Translations under genes and position numbers: made by a program
Notes under the pieces: generated by a model
The model's input: the letters and a program-made list of their open reading frames with translations, nothing else
What the model was told of the DNA's origin: nothing
Databases searched by the model: none
Source of the DNA: Eutypa lata
Lineage: Eukaryota > Ascomycota > Sordariomycetes > Xylariales > Diatrypaceae
DNA: 64,000 nt
Direction of reading: 5' to 3'
NCBI GenBank assembly: GCA_022661535.1
Contig: JAKULF010000016.1
Location: 558,001-622,000, forward strand
Shown: piece after piece, positions 22,775 through 35,497 of the stretch
How positions within the stretch are numbered: the first letter of the stretch is position 1
Layout of the letters: each line of letters begins with the position of its first letter

Positions 22775-25623
22775 TCATCTAGCGAAAATCTTAACAATCC
22801 CATCCCCTCCACCACTGACCACCCACCGGCTATCTTGACTCCAGACGACGGAACAGACACCCTCGCCACGCATGACGCGGTGGGCGGTGATCTCTTGGGT
22901 GCAAGACCGCTTCTCGAGCGACCAGAAGCGAAGGGAGGCGTCGTGGCCGGCAGAAATGAGTTCTCGGCCATCCGGGCTTAGTGATAAACTAGATATGGCC
23001 GCAGGGTGTGCGAGCATGTTGTATGTGCATTGGCCTATATGATCTATTAGTATTCTATGAAGTGTAAAGGGGCGAGGATGAAGGGGGAGTCTATCGTATT
23101 TAAAAGGTGCATTGAGAGAACAACATGGATAGGTAGAGCAGATGGAGTAGAGAATAAAGGAAAAGCAATAGACATACCGCTGTTGGCATCAAAGAACCTA
23201 ATAAACCTGTCCTCATGCCCGGAGATAATCGTGCCCTCGATGCCGCTACCGGCCGTCCCTGTACCGCCTGTTGGGCCGCTCTCATCGTTCAACCCACCGC
23301 CGTTGGCTCCCTGGTCAAGACCTACGGTAGTCGCCACGACAGCATTCACGCTGGTAGCCAGCGTACCGTCGTACGTCTCGAGGCTCGCCATAGATCCAAT
23401 TTCCTCACCGGTCCGGGTATCATACACGATGATGGCGGCGTCTGCATAGCTAACCACAAAAGCCTCACCGGTGCTCGAAAGCGGGCAGATGCTCGTGGGC
23501 GATGCAGTTGAGCCGTTAGCTCGTGGGATATCGTGGACGAGAGTCGAGTGGAAAGGCGAGTTAGACGCCATGTTGGGTTGTGGAGTACTTGGGAATTGGG
23601 ATCCGGAGCTCATCGAGTTGCCCCTGACACGACCACTACCGGTGCCGCGACGGCCGCTTGGCGCCGGTTGTGGCGACGTGAGTTGTGGCGGTGCGCTAAC
23701 GGCCCAGACCTTGATGGCACCATCAGCTCCCCCTGACACTACGAGAATACGGTCTGGGCTTCCATGGGGGTTGGACTGGCCAAAGACGGCTCCCAGCGTG
23801 GCGGGGAGCACACACAGAGCCCACACAGCATTGGTGTGGCCTTCAAGCGTTCCTTTAGGGTCAACTCTTCCTCTTTCCCAAACTCTGATCGTCGCATCTT
23901 GTCCGCCAGAGAATATCCAACCATCACCTTGAGCGCGACCACCCGTGGAGAAATTAGGGGACGGCCACCAAGCCGTGAGGCATAGTACCGCGCCCGTGTG
24001 TCCGCGGTGGGTAAAGTCGGCCGGGACGTCGAGATCGGATGCGACGGAGGTCAGGTGGGCATGGCTATCGCGTGGAATGTGGAACCGCTTGATCAGACCG
24101 TCATCGCCAGCGGTGCAGATCTCGGGCTCTCCCGGACTACCTCCACCGGAAAATATGACGGTCCGTACTACGCCGAGGTGACCACGGAGACCAAAACGAA
24201 GCTTAAAGTTTCCGCTCTCGGCTTTTTGCGATGCGGCATCTAACGAGAGGTCATGGTCCGCACTCTTCCGACGAGACATGGAAGTCTTTCGGCGATGGGA
24301 ATTGGACCCGCGGTTGGGAGACTTGGGGGGGTTCTCGGCGGTCGGAAAGACGTCGGTATCAGGACGATGCGGTATATTTTGTGCAGATTGTCCCGAGGCC
24401 GCGTCAGGGAACGACCCGTCACTAAAATCCCAGGCATCTGATTCAGCTGGTACTCTTTTTTCCGGTGGCACCTCGGCATTTTCTTCTCTGGGGAATTCGG
24501 CGTTATGATTTAATCTCGCAAGCGCATCTGCCTGTTCACGGGATTGCATCGGGCCAGGGGCAGGCCACTCATTCGAGTGATGATACATGGCGGATGGTTG
24601 GCTATCAGCTGAACGGACCATGGGAGCGGATTGTATATCGGGATTCCTGACGGATAGATTGGAGTTCGGAACTTGGGGCATCGGCGGCGCATGATGATTC
24701 GCATTGAGATTGGAGCCAGGACGAGAACCCTGGTCTTTGACATGATTCTGACTTAATCTTAGGTTTTGAAAAGCCGCATCAAGAGGCTGTTGGCCGGCAG
24801 ATAACCCGAAAGCCTCGCCTTCTCTCAGATCATCGATCGTGGGTAACGGTGGGGATTCTCGAGGGGGCATTGGATTGGCAGGGGTAATCATTAGATAGGT
24901 AAATTCGGCTTGGCACTGGTCGAGGAAGGTCCTGAGATGGTCGCGTTCTTCATCTTCTTGAGCTCGTTCGCCTAGAATGCCTTCGAGACCTGGTAGGTCC
25001 TTCGGTTTCTCCTGGGTTGCTACCGATGTCGTTAGTTCAAACGTTCGTTTATTTGTACTCCCCTGTTCTAGTCACACTCACACTTTAGCTTCTCTTGGAC
25101 CAGAGAGGCCCTGTCGATCTTGGGGGGTTGCTTCACAGCGTGTTCATCCTGTGGAGATGCATTCTTGACTTTTAGTTGGGCAGCCTGGTCCTTGACCTTC
25201 TTCTCGAGTATAGACACGTATCTCTTTAGTGCTTTTTGAGTGGCGTCTGCCCTCCTAGCGGATCCCTCGAGGGCGGCTATTCGTCCCTTCATCTCCTGAC
25301 GCTCGATCTCCCAGGCATTTCTGTCGCGCTCATGTCGGTGCCATTCGGTCTGAAGAAAACGCATAACACCTGAGATATATAGCTTAAGTTAGCCTTGTCT
25401 TGAAAAATCAAACAGATCCCCGCCTGCTGGCTGTATGTAGGACTGCGCCAGGTTCAGGTTAGAATATCGCACCTTGTAATGTGTATTCGGTGGCATGCGG
25501 GTGATTAGGGCCAGGACCGCCTTGACCTACTCCTCCGCCCATATCATGACCACCAGGTCCACCTCCTACACCTCCAGGCCCATTACCACCGACTCCCATA
25601 GCCGATATCTGTTGCCAACTCAT
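22775..25623 (-). CDS. Striatin orthologue (PRO11-type STRIPAK scaffold)
   Basis: Exons 25623-25473, 25369-25082, 25019-23178 and 23034-22775 give 846 aa, the usual length. A Gly-rich leader is followed by the striatin signature [20 protein letters not shown] (residues about 46-65), a coiled coil to about 115, a long disordered middle, and C-terminal WD40 repeats (about 300-846) ending in [13 protein letters not shown]. In fungi this scaffold (PRO11 in Sordaria, StrA in Aspergillus, FSR1 in Fusarium) assembles the STRIPAK phosphatase-kinase complex at the nuclear envelope and is needed for cell fusion and fruiting. All splice sites are consensus and frames agree. The third-exon acceptor was chosen at 25019 because a CAG a few bases downstream would give a stop. 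Confidence 0.95.
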
Positions 25624-27643
25624 TAAATCCTTCTAGCGGTAGAGATATGACGGGAGCTTTTAACCTTCTCTACCGTCTTCACCGTGATGTTAGAATTTGG
25701 TGTCGGGTTGAGATGTGCATCGGGTTGCAGGGTCGTCGAGATGGAACCTCTTAGGGGCATGCGATCAATACAGGCCGATCCGAGTTAAGGTTCGCGCTCT
25801 TCAGGAGTAATCGCCGATAAAGTTTACGAAGAAGATAAGGAAAGATATGAGTGACGCGCTTCGTGAGATGGAAAGACGGCGATGGGGAGTGACGTCGCGA
25901 GCGAGAGTGTTCAGAGGACGAGGGAGCGAGCTCGGTGATGGAGGACGAGGACAGGATTGGAGGCAAATAGCCTTGTATGTAACCGTTAGATGTAGATGTA
26001 GATGTACGTGGTTAGGTACCGGTTCCAATTTCTGTGTATTCGTAAGTTAGTGCACTGATTGACTTAAGTATTGCCAATCTTCAAAACGGTCGGAATGAAA
26101 CCTGAAAAATTTCAAGATTATAAATCCGAATCAATCAAAGTCCTTTTAGTGAGTTTGTTTGAATCGAAATTAAAATGATCGACAATGAAGTGGAAGAAGA
26201 ATATAATATGTGAGAAGGAAGAAGCTGAAGCTGAAGGGTACAATTACAAAGTAACTTTTAGTGGTAGTAAGTAATTTTTTGGGTTAGGGGTTGGGTGTTG
26301 ATAAGCTTAGTGAAGGTAGGTACTTAGAGCTAGCCCTGCTGCCCTATTGCCCTGTATGTAAGTATTGTATGTAGGTACGAAGTAGTTTTAACTATCTGCA
26401 GTTGCTGATAGATAAGGCAATGATGATAGTAAATTGGCAGTTCTTCTTTTTGATTCCCTACTTGCATTGTATCTGATTCAATGCTTGTCGGGTCTCTTTT
26501 TCAGGCCAACTTAATGTATGACTTAATGTACATACCTAGAGTTAGGTATGTAGGTACTTGCTGCAGCGTTAAAGTGACTTTCTCTCTTGCCGCCACAAAG
26601 CCAAAGCTGCATCCAATCATATTCTCATGTCATTCGACTTCCCCAGTTTCTCCCCCTGACGGATTAAAAGAACGTCTTACGCTCGAGCCACCCGATGTTA
26701 TCTGGTTATCTGTCCTAATTGGGGTTTCTAACGTGGTGCCCAAAGCAGCATGGGCAGTTGTTGTTTCACGCTTGGACCAACTGCAACCCCCGTTGGTCTA
26801 GCCTGGCTGACTGGCTGACTGGCTGATGCATCATTACTCGGCCCCCATCGAAACCGTCTCTCAAGTATCTTGAAGTTCCTCATAGGAATCATGCATTAGT
26901 TATAGTTATGTACATTGAAAATAAGATGTGTACAGCCTAACTAATCACACCTAATGTCAGATAGAATATGTGTGTCTCAGCTATGATTTTATGCTATGTA
27001 TACACTTGTATGCAGTTAGTGGTGATGCTTTCAATGTTCAGCCCTATCATGTGGGCCTCAACCTTGAATCCCTTCCCTTAATGCAATACTTCGCTAGGCC
27101 GTTGAACCAGGTAAAACCTTAAACGGGACAACCCCTTATCACGATTGAGCTTGTAACTGGCTTATGTACCTTCCATTGAAGTGCATACCCTAGGTGTGTT
27201 CTATCTTATTTCTACATCTCAACAGTTGATATTATTTTCGAAGCTGAGGTTACTACTTTCTGATATTTTAGCCGTGATGTAGATATATATTTTCCCTTTA
27301 GTAATATGCAGATGTCAAGTTCAGGGCCCGATAAAAGGGCATATATTACGTGTATGTATGTATGTATGTATGTAAGCCTCGGCAACCCATGCATCTCCAA
27401 CCCCGGTTAAGAAGTCAAGCTTACCATCTCATCTACCTACTTATATATAAAGTAAACCCGCAGAACCGGGTCCTTACCTTACTTAACACAACATCCCGAG
27501 ACCTTATCCAAACGAACGGGTTACTGTTTTGCACTATACTCAATTAGACGAATATCCTCTTATTGGAACCGATATTCATTCCTAATCGCGACTCTTATAG
27601 TTTGTCTTAGTCTATCATCATTCTAACCCCAATTGAAGCCAAA
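25624..27643. other. Divergent intergenic, about 2 kb
   Basis: No gene seen. The left part is the striatin promoter and 5' UTR. A TATG tandem repeat lies at 27351-27374. A 106-codon frame at 26481-26801 is unsupported. Confidence 0.5.
27351..27374 (+). repeat. TATG microsatellite
   Basis: About six uninterrupted TATG units. Confidence 0.85.
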
Positions 27644-28679
27644 ATGGCAAAACCACCAGGAGATGAATCGAATCTTACCAATAAAGCAAGGAAAACTCAT
27701 AGGATCCAGCGCATGAAAGACCTTGAACCGGGAATCGAGAGGGTTAAGGTTTACCTTGACGCTTATACAGAGTCTCAGAAGGATCCAGAGAAACATGTGA
27801 GCAATATTGTTTATGGAATTCTTTGAACGAAAAGGCTCGTGTAATATCGTCGCAAGCGCAAAGTGATGTTCAACTACCTTGCCAACACTGGACTATCTAC
27901 TCATGTGTATATGTTTGGTAAAATCGCTGCAACATCACAACCTTATCATCAGCCCCTACTACTCACCTAGCCCCCTTTCCATTCGTTGATGAACACTGTC
28001 CATCCCCAGACATACTTTACCCCTATCTCTCCCCAAATTCCCGTTTCTCTCACCACTCACTCACTCACGTGCTCGCTCATCAATCACTCACCAATTTACT
28101 CGAAAGAGCCCATTCCCCCTTTTCATGTCATGTCATGCCATCCCTCCCATTTCATTCCATCTCATCCCATCTCACCTCCCACAACCCCCACATCCCCCAC
28201 GTCCTCCACGCTCTCCACATCCCCCAACTAACAAGAAGAAAAACCCCCAGGACTGGACATCGGGCATCCTCCCACACCTAAGCATACACTCGCACTCATC
28301 CGCACCGCCGCACCCGCAGATAACCTTCCTCTTCACCGTGCAACCAGAGCACACCAACGGCCTAGGCAACCTGCACGGGGGGTGCACCGCCACCGTCTTC
28401 GACCTATGCACGTCGCTCCCGCTGGGTCTGGTGGCGCGCCCCGGGTTCTGGCTGTGGCTCGGCGTCAGCCGCACCCTCAACGTCACGTACCTGCGGCCCA
28501 TCCCCGCCGGGTCCGTCGTCCGCGTCGAGTGCGAGCTGCAGCAGGTCGGCCGCAAGATGTGCACCGTTCGCGGCGTTATGCGCATGGCTGAGGGGGATGG
28601 GAAGGGTGGCCCTGGCCCCGCGTTGGCGGTCTGTGAGCATGGTAAGGTCAATACGGACCCGCCTGTTGAGAAGCTGTGA
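27644..28679 (+). CDS. Hotdog-fold (PaaI/4HBT-type) thioesterase
   Basis: Two exons, 27644-27796 and 28251-28679, give 193 aa. The first exon supplies a helical leader (VKVYLDAYTESQKDPEKH) typical of fungal members. The second holds the hotdog domain with the NLHGGCTATVFDLCT block (HGG loop before the central helix), GVSRTLNVTYLRP and a terminal strand. These enzymes hydrolyse acyl-CoA thioesters; the substrate is not evident. The 454-nt intron is unusually long for this window but has a GTGAGC donor and a CTAAC branch point before its CAG, and keeps frame. An additional small exon within it cannot be excluded. The second exon is distinctly GC-rich. Confidence 0.8.
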
Positions 28680-30889
28680 TGGATGTGGAGTGTGGTGTTT
28701 GGCTGCTGTGTCGTGTGATGTAGGTTGAGGTAATTGGATATGGTGGTGCTGCTAGCGTTGATATGCGGGAGCTTCACTCTGTGCTCGTTCGTGTCGTTGT
28801 TCGAATGCTGGGTGATATTGAGATCATTGTATAACCTCAATCAATTTAGTTTAGAGTTAGTTTGAGGGGCCGATCACTTTATACCATCGTTATATTCTTT
28901 CAGACTATGTTAAAGGGGGATCTAGTTAGTGACCTACCTTTTCAACTGCCCCCATGTAGTCATCACTTACACATAGAGGCTGTACAGATCGGATCACATT
29001 ATAGTTCGTTTCTTAGATTCCTAGGCAACACCACCTTAGGCCTCCTCGGTATATTGCACGTTAAGCACAGTTGAAAAAAATATCCAGTAGTAGGGAAATG
29101 TTGACCGAAGAGGAATGTTGTTGATAACGACAGAATGCGCCGAGGGCGTAACAATCAGGTGCGGGGTCTTTGGGAATGGCTAAATGGTTCGCGTTCTCGC
29201 CCTGCAGACGAGTAAGGCAACCACGGAAATCCAGCGTGTCCTCTGGGGTACTTTTCCTGTAGAATATGAAAACTGCACATTGTGGTGACGTCCTTCATGT
29301 ACCACTCGTTTACACAGCTTGGACTGTGCATGATGCCAAGGGGCATACTACAAGCTAGGTTACTGGCTCCTAGTGCCTGACGATTGTTTCCGAGCTAGTA
29401 ATGCGAGGCCTTTAGTATCTTGTGTTTGCATCATGCTTTAACATAGAGATAAGATTATCGTATTCCTAGTCCTCTTATAACTGCCGCAACTCATGCTACT
29501 CTGGAGAAAGGCTCACTAAAAACTTACAACCGAACAACGCTGATTTCGACTGCGAAGATGACTAGTTACTTCCGGCAAACTACGCTAATGATGACAGTCG
29601 AAGCTCATAGAGAAATATTATAGTCTAGAGTAAAGTTTCGAGATTATCTACGTCTATCTAGAATGATCTTATGGAGCCAATATGCCTACTAGGTAGACAA
29701 AATTTATCAGGTGTGGCTAGTGCCTCTATCCTGGATCTTATTTTTGGGCCATACTCATCGTTCGTTACACCGATGGACTCTGCAGCAATTATGGAAATGG
29801 AAAAATACGCGAAAGGAAGGATAAACTTATTTATAAATGCATCTATAAATAAAGTAGGGGCTCCAATGTACTTTAAGGCAACCAAGCTCCGGAAGCTGTT
29901 GTAACATAATAGGGGAATCCGGATTTGCGGATCAAGGGGTCTGCCTACTTCATCTAAACGCCGAAAATGGTATGAAATAATATCAGTGCTTAACTTTGTG
30001 TCGATGTTTTGTAACTTAATAACAAACAGTGTAAAATAGGAGATTAATTTTGTCAGGGTCAACCCAAACCTAAGTTCTCCAAGTGTCCTCTCTCAGAAGA
30101 CGTAGGTATAATGACTTGCGTTTCTGATTTCAGCGCCAGATAAATGAAACGCAAATCGTATGAATACCGGAAATATGCTGGGGTAAATACAGCGAGCGGT
30201 TGACGCTCCCGAGGCCCTCCGCATGTCTTGATTTTTAAAGATCGTAGCTCCGTATCACGTGAGGGTGTCCCTCAGCCTGGCGGGACGGGAAAAGGTAAAT
30301 GTATCGAGTAATTTGGTCCCCACCTGAGAAATACGGTTCGCATCCATCAAATTGAGGCTCTGCATTTGTTTTTAAGGCAACCCTGTGGGGTTAAGGTCAT
30401 GGAGAGCCTCAATTTCTCAAGTAAGTACAACACACTCTGTGCCAGCCAGTCACTTTTCGCCATTTTGAGGTCCCAACGTCCAGTAGTTCGAACCGCCGTT
30501 CGAGAATGATCACTTTGGGCAAACCGCGTATACGTTTGGTTGGCTACTTGGACATACCGTATGCACTCGTGGAAGGGAACGGAATGCAGTAGGAATGCGA
30601 ACTACACGCTAATTAGAATGTACCGTAGGCTTGTATTTTCACCTTGCATTTTGAGGATGGCATGGTTTCCAAAATGTAGTTTAAAGACGAGAAATCGTAG
30701 ACTGAGAGGTTCGTATATGTCATGGTTCGGTGTGCTTTTTTCCTATATAAAGCCACCGGCCCCAACTGGGTTTGAAACTCTCATGATGCTGAACAGAACA
30801 GTTCCCCGTGACGACTTGGTCAAGCTACAGACTCGTAGAAAGATTAAGAAGCACGTGATACTACCGCAGCACAATACCAATCCCACACC
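28680..30889. other. Intergenic, about 2.2 kb
   Basis: No gene recognised. A 134-codon minus-strand frame at 29658-30062 is AT-rich, lacks a recognisable domain and overlaps an open plus frame; I treat it as unsupported. Confidence 0.4.
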
Positions 30890-31326
30890 ATGACCACTTC
30901 TTCGAACATGTCAGTCCATCATGGGTGAGTCTCTTCATTTCTTCTGTCACTTGGGCTGGGACTCCTCCTCCTGGCTTTCTATGTTACACAGGCACTCTGC
31001 TTAAGAGTCATCGTCACTACTCACCCCCACGTAGCCCCTCGCCTACTGTCCCTCGAGTGCTACTGTGAATCTAACGTATTGTATGTGGTAGAGACACTCC
31101 TCCAAAAGAACCACATCGCTTGACATCCTCCTCCCGTACCAACAAAGCCTCCATGGCATCTCAACAAGTCAACGAATACATGATGACAATAAATGGCGGC
31201 GGTGATCCTGTTACCGCACTTGCGTATCGTCCTTTCACCCCTGAAGAGAGCAGGGCAGCACGCCACGCCGAAGTCAAGAGAGTTCTACACGAGAACCTCG
31301 AGAAGCTATCTGGTCGAGCTACATGA
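30890..31326 (+). CDS. Small conserved-looking orphan protein (89 aa)
   Basis: Two exons, 30890-30924 and 31092-31326. The ATG sits in a good context (CACCATGACC). The GTGAGT donor and TAG acceptor restore frame through a Gly codon, removing a 167-nt intron. The protein has a Ser/Thr/Pro-rich first third and a compact C-terminal part with a FTPEESRAARHAEVKRVLHE helix. No signal peptide, membrane segment or cysteine is present, so a cytosolic or nuclear protein is likely. I do not recognise the family. A downstream Met at codon 33 is an alternative start. Support comes from clean splice sites and plausible codon use, not from similarity. Confidence 0.55.
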
Positions 31327-31792
31327 GGTGGTAACATCCTCGTAGCTCAATACTAGTGGTCCCTATTGGTTGAAAGTCGAGGGTCGAAGGTTACCTAACA
31401 CCTCTGTTAGATTACCCCTGAGTGGTTGAAACGTTATTGAAGGACACCTACCACCATTAAAGCAGCATATCTGGCAAGAAGACGTCGTCATCAGTCCTTT
31501 ATTGCATCGCATCACTATTACAGCATGTTTTCATATATCCTCACATCCCTCCCATGAGTTAGCTCTTCAGAAAAATAGATACTGCCGCTCAGCTGTCTCC
31601 TGTCCAATCAAAGGCCCTATTGATCGGCAAACATAACAAGCCGTTGTATTAGTCTCTTTAGTGCATTGGCACTAGACATATCACTGTATATGCTCGTCTT
31701 TCCCCTGAAATTAGTTCCCATGAATGAAGCACCTTAGCGGGTCGGAGACATCAATCCTAAAACATTATGACCACAACAATGAAAGGCAATTC
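31327..31792. other. Convergent 3' intergenic
   Basis: Spacer between convergent genes. Nothing else seen. Confidence 0.5.
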
Positions 31793-32688
31793 CTATTTCT
31801 GCCTCGAGTCTAGTTCTGAGACCTGCGTCCACAACTTAGCTGGCCTACTCTCCGCTGATAGCTCCTGTGAGCCAGTCAACCTCGGTTCTAATCTCTTCCG
31901 GCGACGACGGAGCCATAAGTAGAAAACTGCAGCGATGATCAAGCTCGCGCCAATTGCAACGCCCACTCCGATTCCTATTCTTGTACTCTGTTGTAGACCA
32001 CTCTGTGGTGCAGTAATAGGCATCAATGTTGTCGTGGAAGAAGGTTGATCTCTGGAGGATACAGACGACGCGATGATCTTAGTAGCGGAGGATGATATTG
32101 TAGGCTCGGATACGAAGTCCGTCGATCCCCATCGAATCTGTAGCCCATAGGCGTTGAAACCATACCGGCCACTATCTGTTATGGTTACGGGACTCAGCCC
32201 TGGGGTGCTGGTTGTGTATACAAATACGCCCGATACCGAACTTAGCATGGAACAAATATCGGTGGTGTACCAGGGGAAGCCGTCTTCGGTTTGACATCCA
32301 TAACTCCTATCAAGAAAACCAGTATACACAAGTCAGCAAGTCGCTCAGGTCGAGTTGCTCCAAACGCAAATACATACTGAGGACAGCACGTGGCCCTAGT
32401 CTCGGTGACAGACCCAAGCGACAGAAGGCTCGAGCATGCGATTGTATATCCAGAAGGACAGACGGCCGGAGAGAAATAAACAGAAGAGTCAGGCGCCCAT
32501 CCAGAAGGGAAGCATGCCGACGTGCTGGCTAGAGGCCCGAGATGGTCGAAGTACCAACCCTCGGTTTCAGTAGCGTTGATCCTGTAGATATCGACAATAC
32601 AGAATGGGGACGGACTAAAAGTGGTCGTGAGTGCCGGCGGCAACGTAGTTGTCGGCAGCGTGGTAAAGTCAGGCGTAGATGTAGCCAT
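31793..32688 (-). CDS. Single-pass cell-surface protein, mucin/sensor-like
   Basis: Exons 32688-32378 and 32306-31793 give 274 aa. A cysteine-bearing ectodomain (residues about 30-170; ACFPSGW, CPSGYTIACSSL, RATCCPQSYGCQ) is followed by a Ser/Thr-rich stalk (about 170-212), one membrane segment (about 214-236, GIGVGVAIGASLIIAAVFYLWL), an RRRRKR stop-transfer cluster and a short tail. This is the layout of many fungal Wsc/Mid2-like or orphan surface proteins. There is no strong N-terminal signal peptide, so a type III insertion or an upstream start is possible. The intron is 71 nt with a GTATGT donor. Exact function unknown. Confidence 0.7.
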
Positions 32689-34282
32689 TTGCGCTGGTTT
32701 GATGGATGGCGAGGCTAATTGATATGTAAGAAGCGTATAGTATTTTATGGAGACATTGGAGAATAAGAAGGAAAAGAAGGGGGACGAATTCCAACAGTTT
32801 TGTTTTTCCAGCGTAGGAATTTGACGGCCGGCTGCAAAGACCTAGACCCGGGACCGATAAGGCTGTAATACTACGGAGATAGATCCATATGGGATCTTCA
32901 AACAGCCCCTGTGTGACCTTGAATGTTACCGTCGCAATTTAAGAGTGGCAGGATCGCAAAGCTTGGGATTTGGTTTGATAGGCTTCCGACGCACACAATT
33001 AACTCCGTGTTGTGGTACATTTCAACTAAGGGCCCTTTAATTCAAGTTATTAAGATGAAAGTGGCTGACATAGCTGCTGATGGGTAGCATCAGTATTAGT
33101 ATTCATACCGATCCTTCAAATTTAGACCCCAAAGATGCAACTTATAGATAAGAAAATGCAGAGATAGGGGCGCCTTGTTTCAATCGACCCCTCCCCACTT
33201 CTTATGACCTGTAGGAATCCAGGGGCTAATATAACTGGTGGGATGCGTTACATAGGTACATGATAGCCAGCCAATAATCAGCAAGGTTGAATCCCGCAGT
33301 TTGAGGATCTCTCATTATGAAAAGGGGGTAATCCCAATAACATCCAAAGCCACTAAAAGCCACTAGGGCCTAAACCTGTAGCTATTCATGATGGAACCCG
33401 CAGGAGATAGACTGGGTACTACATGAAAAGTAAGATATGAATATTGATGCGAGTGTCGAGGTTGAACTAGACTTTTAGTCCTAGAAAGGGAAGGGTGCTT
33501 CATAAGGAAATACAGCAATTGAGATATAGAGCATAGCCACGCCTATGCTATATTGCTGTAGTCAGGAGCCCCTGGTTTTAGCGAGATTTGTAGGCAATTA
33601 TATGCAACAGGGACAGCTTATTTCCGAATTATACATAAAGACCTTCTTAGCTTACACTCAGTAAATCGAGACCAACTTAGATAATAATCGCCCTTTTCTA
33701 TATGCTAGGTCTAGCTTGCCTCTATCCGGCTGAACGGTATATTATACGTAGGGATAGTTTGCGGCGACTCATAAATCGTGGTTGCTATCTTGCACTTGGG
33801 TGCTTCGGAGCAGTATCTTGCTTGCAACATGAGAGAATGAAATGTGAAAACAAGGCCCCAAACGCTAAACCAAGAGCAGTCAACTATGTCATAAAAATAT
33901 TATCAAGGGTATGCTCAAAAGAATGCCTTGGTACATAAATCCGAACCATTGTGCCTTATCTAAAGACGCCATTGAACCCCCCTAATTTCAAGCTTGGCTT
34001 GTAAAGACACGGTTGCTTAAAGCTTCCGAACTTTTGACCCTGACTTCCAACGACTGTAGATATTCGTTTAAGCTGACGAAACATGCCTCAATTCATTAAG
34101 ACGGGTTATTATTTGACGGCTCTATCATTCTTGGATAGTACGTACCCCACCACCGGTCAGTTCTTGGGTATGACCAGATCCTAACTGAACGTTGAGAAGA
34201 AAGTAGTAACGCCTCCATCCCCAAACTCCGCATTACCATAGCGAGAGTAGCTTTCTCCCACGAAATGTGTAATAATTCCGAT
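32689..34282. other. Intergenic, about 1.6 kb
   Basis: No gene seen; short unsupported frames only. AT-rich. Confidence 0.5.
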
Positions 34283-34432
34283 CTACTCAGAGGATTGTAA
34301 CATCCTATTTGGCCAGTCCAGCCAGTCCGCCCAGTAGCCTCCGAGGTAATTTGAAATAGACTGGATAAGGAACTTGCCTGAGCCGCCTACGACCCAGTAG
34401 TCCTTAGCACGGTGCAACAAGACAGCATATTA
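34283..34432 (-). pseudogene. Detached C-terminus of the Zn2Cys6 factor
   Basis: In-frame continuation after the TAA, with conserved C-terminal family features and its own TAG. It would be lost from the protein unless the stop is an error or is read through. Confidence 0.65.
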
Positions 34433-35497
34433 TGCGAGGATGACAAGAGCCTCTGGACATCGTTGATCCAGTAGACAAGCATACTCTTCGAGCACACGCA
34501 CAGGCCAGATCTGGACAGCAATAAAGCGCTGACCATCACGAGGATCAGAAGACTGTGAATCGTTGAACAGATACTGCAGAACGCTGATAGCATGGCGAAA
34601 AACCTCAACTGAAGAACGGCGTAGGTCGCTCTTATCCAGCCGCGCAATCAGAGAGTCAAGCAGGGTTCCGGAAGTACTCGTAGAGACCTCATCCGTGTGC
34701 ATCAACTCTGAGGGAACCCGGATTTGGAGCTGGAGCTGTTCCTGTACCTTGAGCCAGGAGCGACTAGCAATTACGCGAATCCCGAGGTTCAGGCCCAGAC
34801 ACCGAGTGAACTTAGTAAGAACCGTCGAGAGGTCCTCTCGCGACGAGAGTGTATCGAAGAGGACGTGTTGTCCGAGAAGCGTCGAGAAAGTAAAAGTCGG
34901 TATCCAGTCGTCGTCGTCGGGTACATTCGCCACGGCTGAATTGAACTGACTTGACGCCCGCGTCTGCAACCGCTTTGCTTCGGAGGCGAAGAAAGACTGA
35001 CGGTCTCCGGGGAGCGTGCTCTTGTGAGCAGCGGAAAACGCAAGGAGCTCATCCATGAGGTAGGGTGTGGTAACGGCATCCCTGATAGCCAGTTCTATCA
35101 TGCGTTGCAGTTCCGGTTGAACAGACCACAGAATCTCACCTAGACACACCCTGAAATGTTGGAGCAGCTCAAAGTGCACTAAGCTGTAACGGTCATCAAG
35201 ATGATTTTCCTGGGGATTCTGAATATCAGAGGAACTTGAAGTGCTGCTATGCTGTGGCTCGGAAGCTTGTTCTTCTTGTTCTTCTTCTGGCTGGGAGTTT
35301 AGGTCTCGACTGGCGTGTTGATCAGCAGTGGATGAGGAAGGGGAAGGGGAAGGCCAAGGTGTGCCTGTGTCAAGGTATAAGCATTGCCGTCGAACTTTTG
35401 AACATTGGACGCATATCGGGCGTGCTTCGTCGCATTTGATCCGGCGACGCTTGCATTCCTTGCAGCCAAATCTAGATTTGGTATGGGCTTTCCACAT
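34430..35497 (-). CDS. Zn(II)2Cys6 fungal transcription factor, cut by in-frame TAA
   Basis: A single exon of 355 aa to the first stop. Start 35497 was chosen because it places the zinc cluster at the N-terminus: C12, C15, C22, C29, C32, C39 with CX2CX6CX6CX2CX6C spacing, flanked by basic residues. A Ser/Glu-rich linker (about 45-110) precedes a helical fungal-specific domain. The frame hits TAA at 34432-34430, but the same frame continues open for 48 codons to TAG at 34285-34283, and that tail (LLHRAKDYW, then GGYWADWLDWPNRML) looks exactly like the usual C-terminus of this family. The stop therefore looks like a recent nonsense change, or a sequencing error. Target genes unknown; the neighbouring RTA1 gene may or may not be one. 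Confidence 0.85.
   Translation of the reverse strand: MWKAHTKSRFGCKECKRRRIKCDEARPICVQCSKVRRQCLYLDTGTPWPSPSPSSSTADQHASRDLNSQPEEEQEEQASEPQHSSTSSSSDIQNPQENHLDDRYSLVHFELLQHFRVCLGEILWSVQPELQRMIELAIRDAVTTPYLMDELLAFSAAHKSTLPGDRQSFFASEAKRLQTRASSQFNSAVANVPDDDDWIPTFTFSTLLGQHVLFDTLSSREDLSTVLTKFTRCLGLNLGIRVIASRSWLKVQEQLQLQIRVPSELMHTDEVSTSTSGTLLDSLIARLDKSDLRRSSVEVFRHAISVLQYLFNDSQSSDPRDGQRFIAVQIWPVRVLEEYACLLDQRCPEALVILA

Noticed and set aside
28172..28840. 222-codon minus-strand frame
   Set aside because: Antisense to the thioesterase exon and its intron; Pro/Thr/His-rich low complexity.
29658..30062. 134-codon minus-strand frame in an AT-rich spacer
   Set aside because: No domain, no splice context, and the opposite strand is also open; probably chance.
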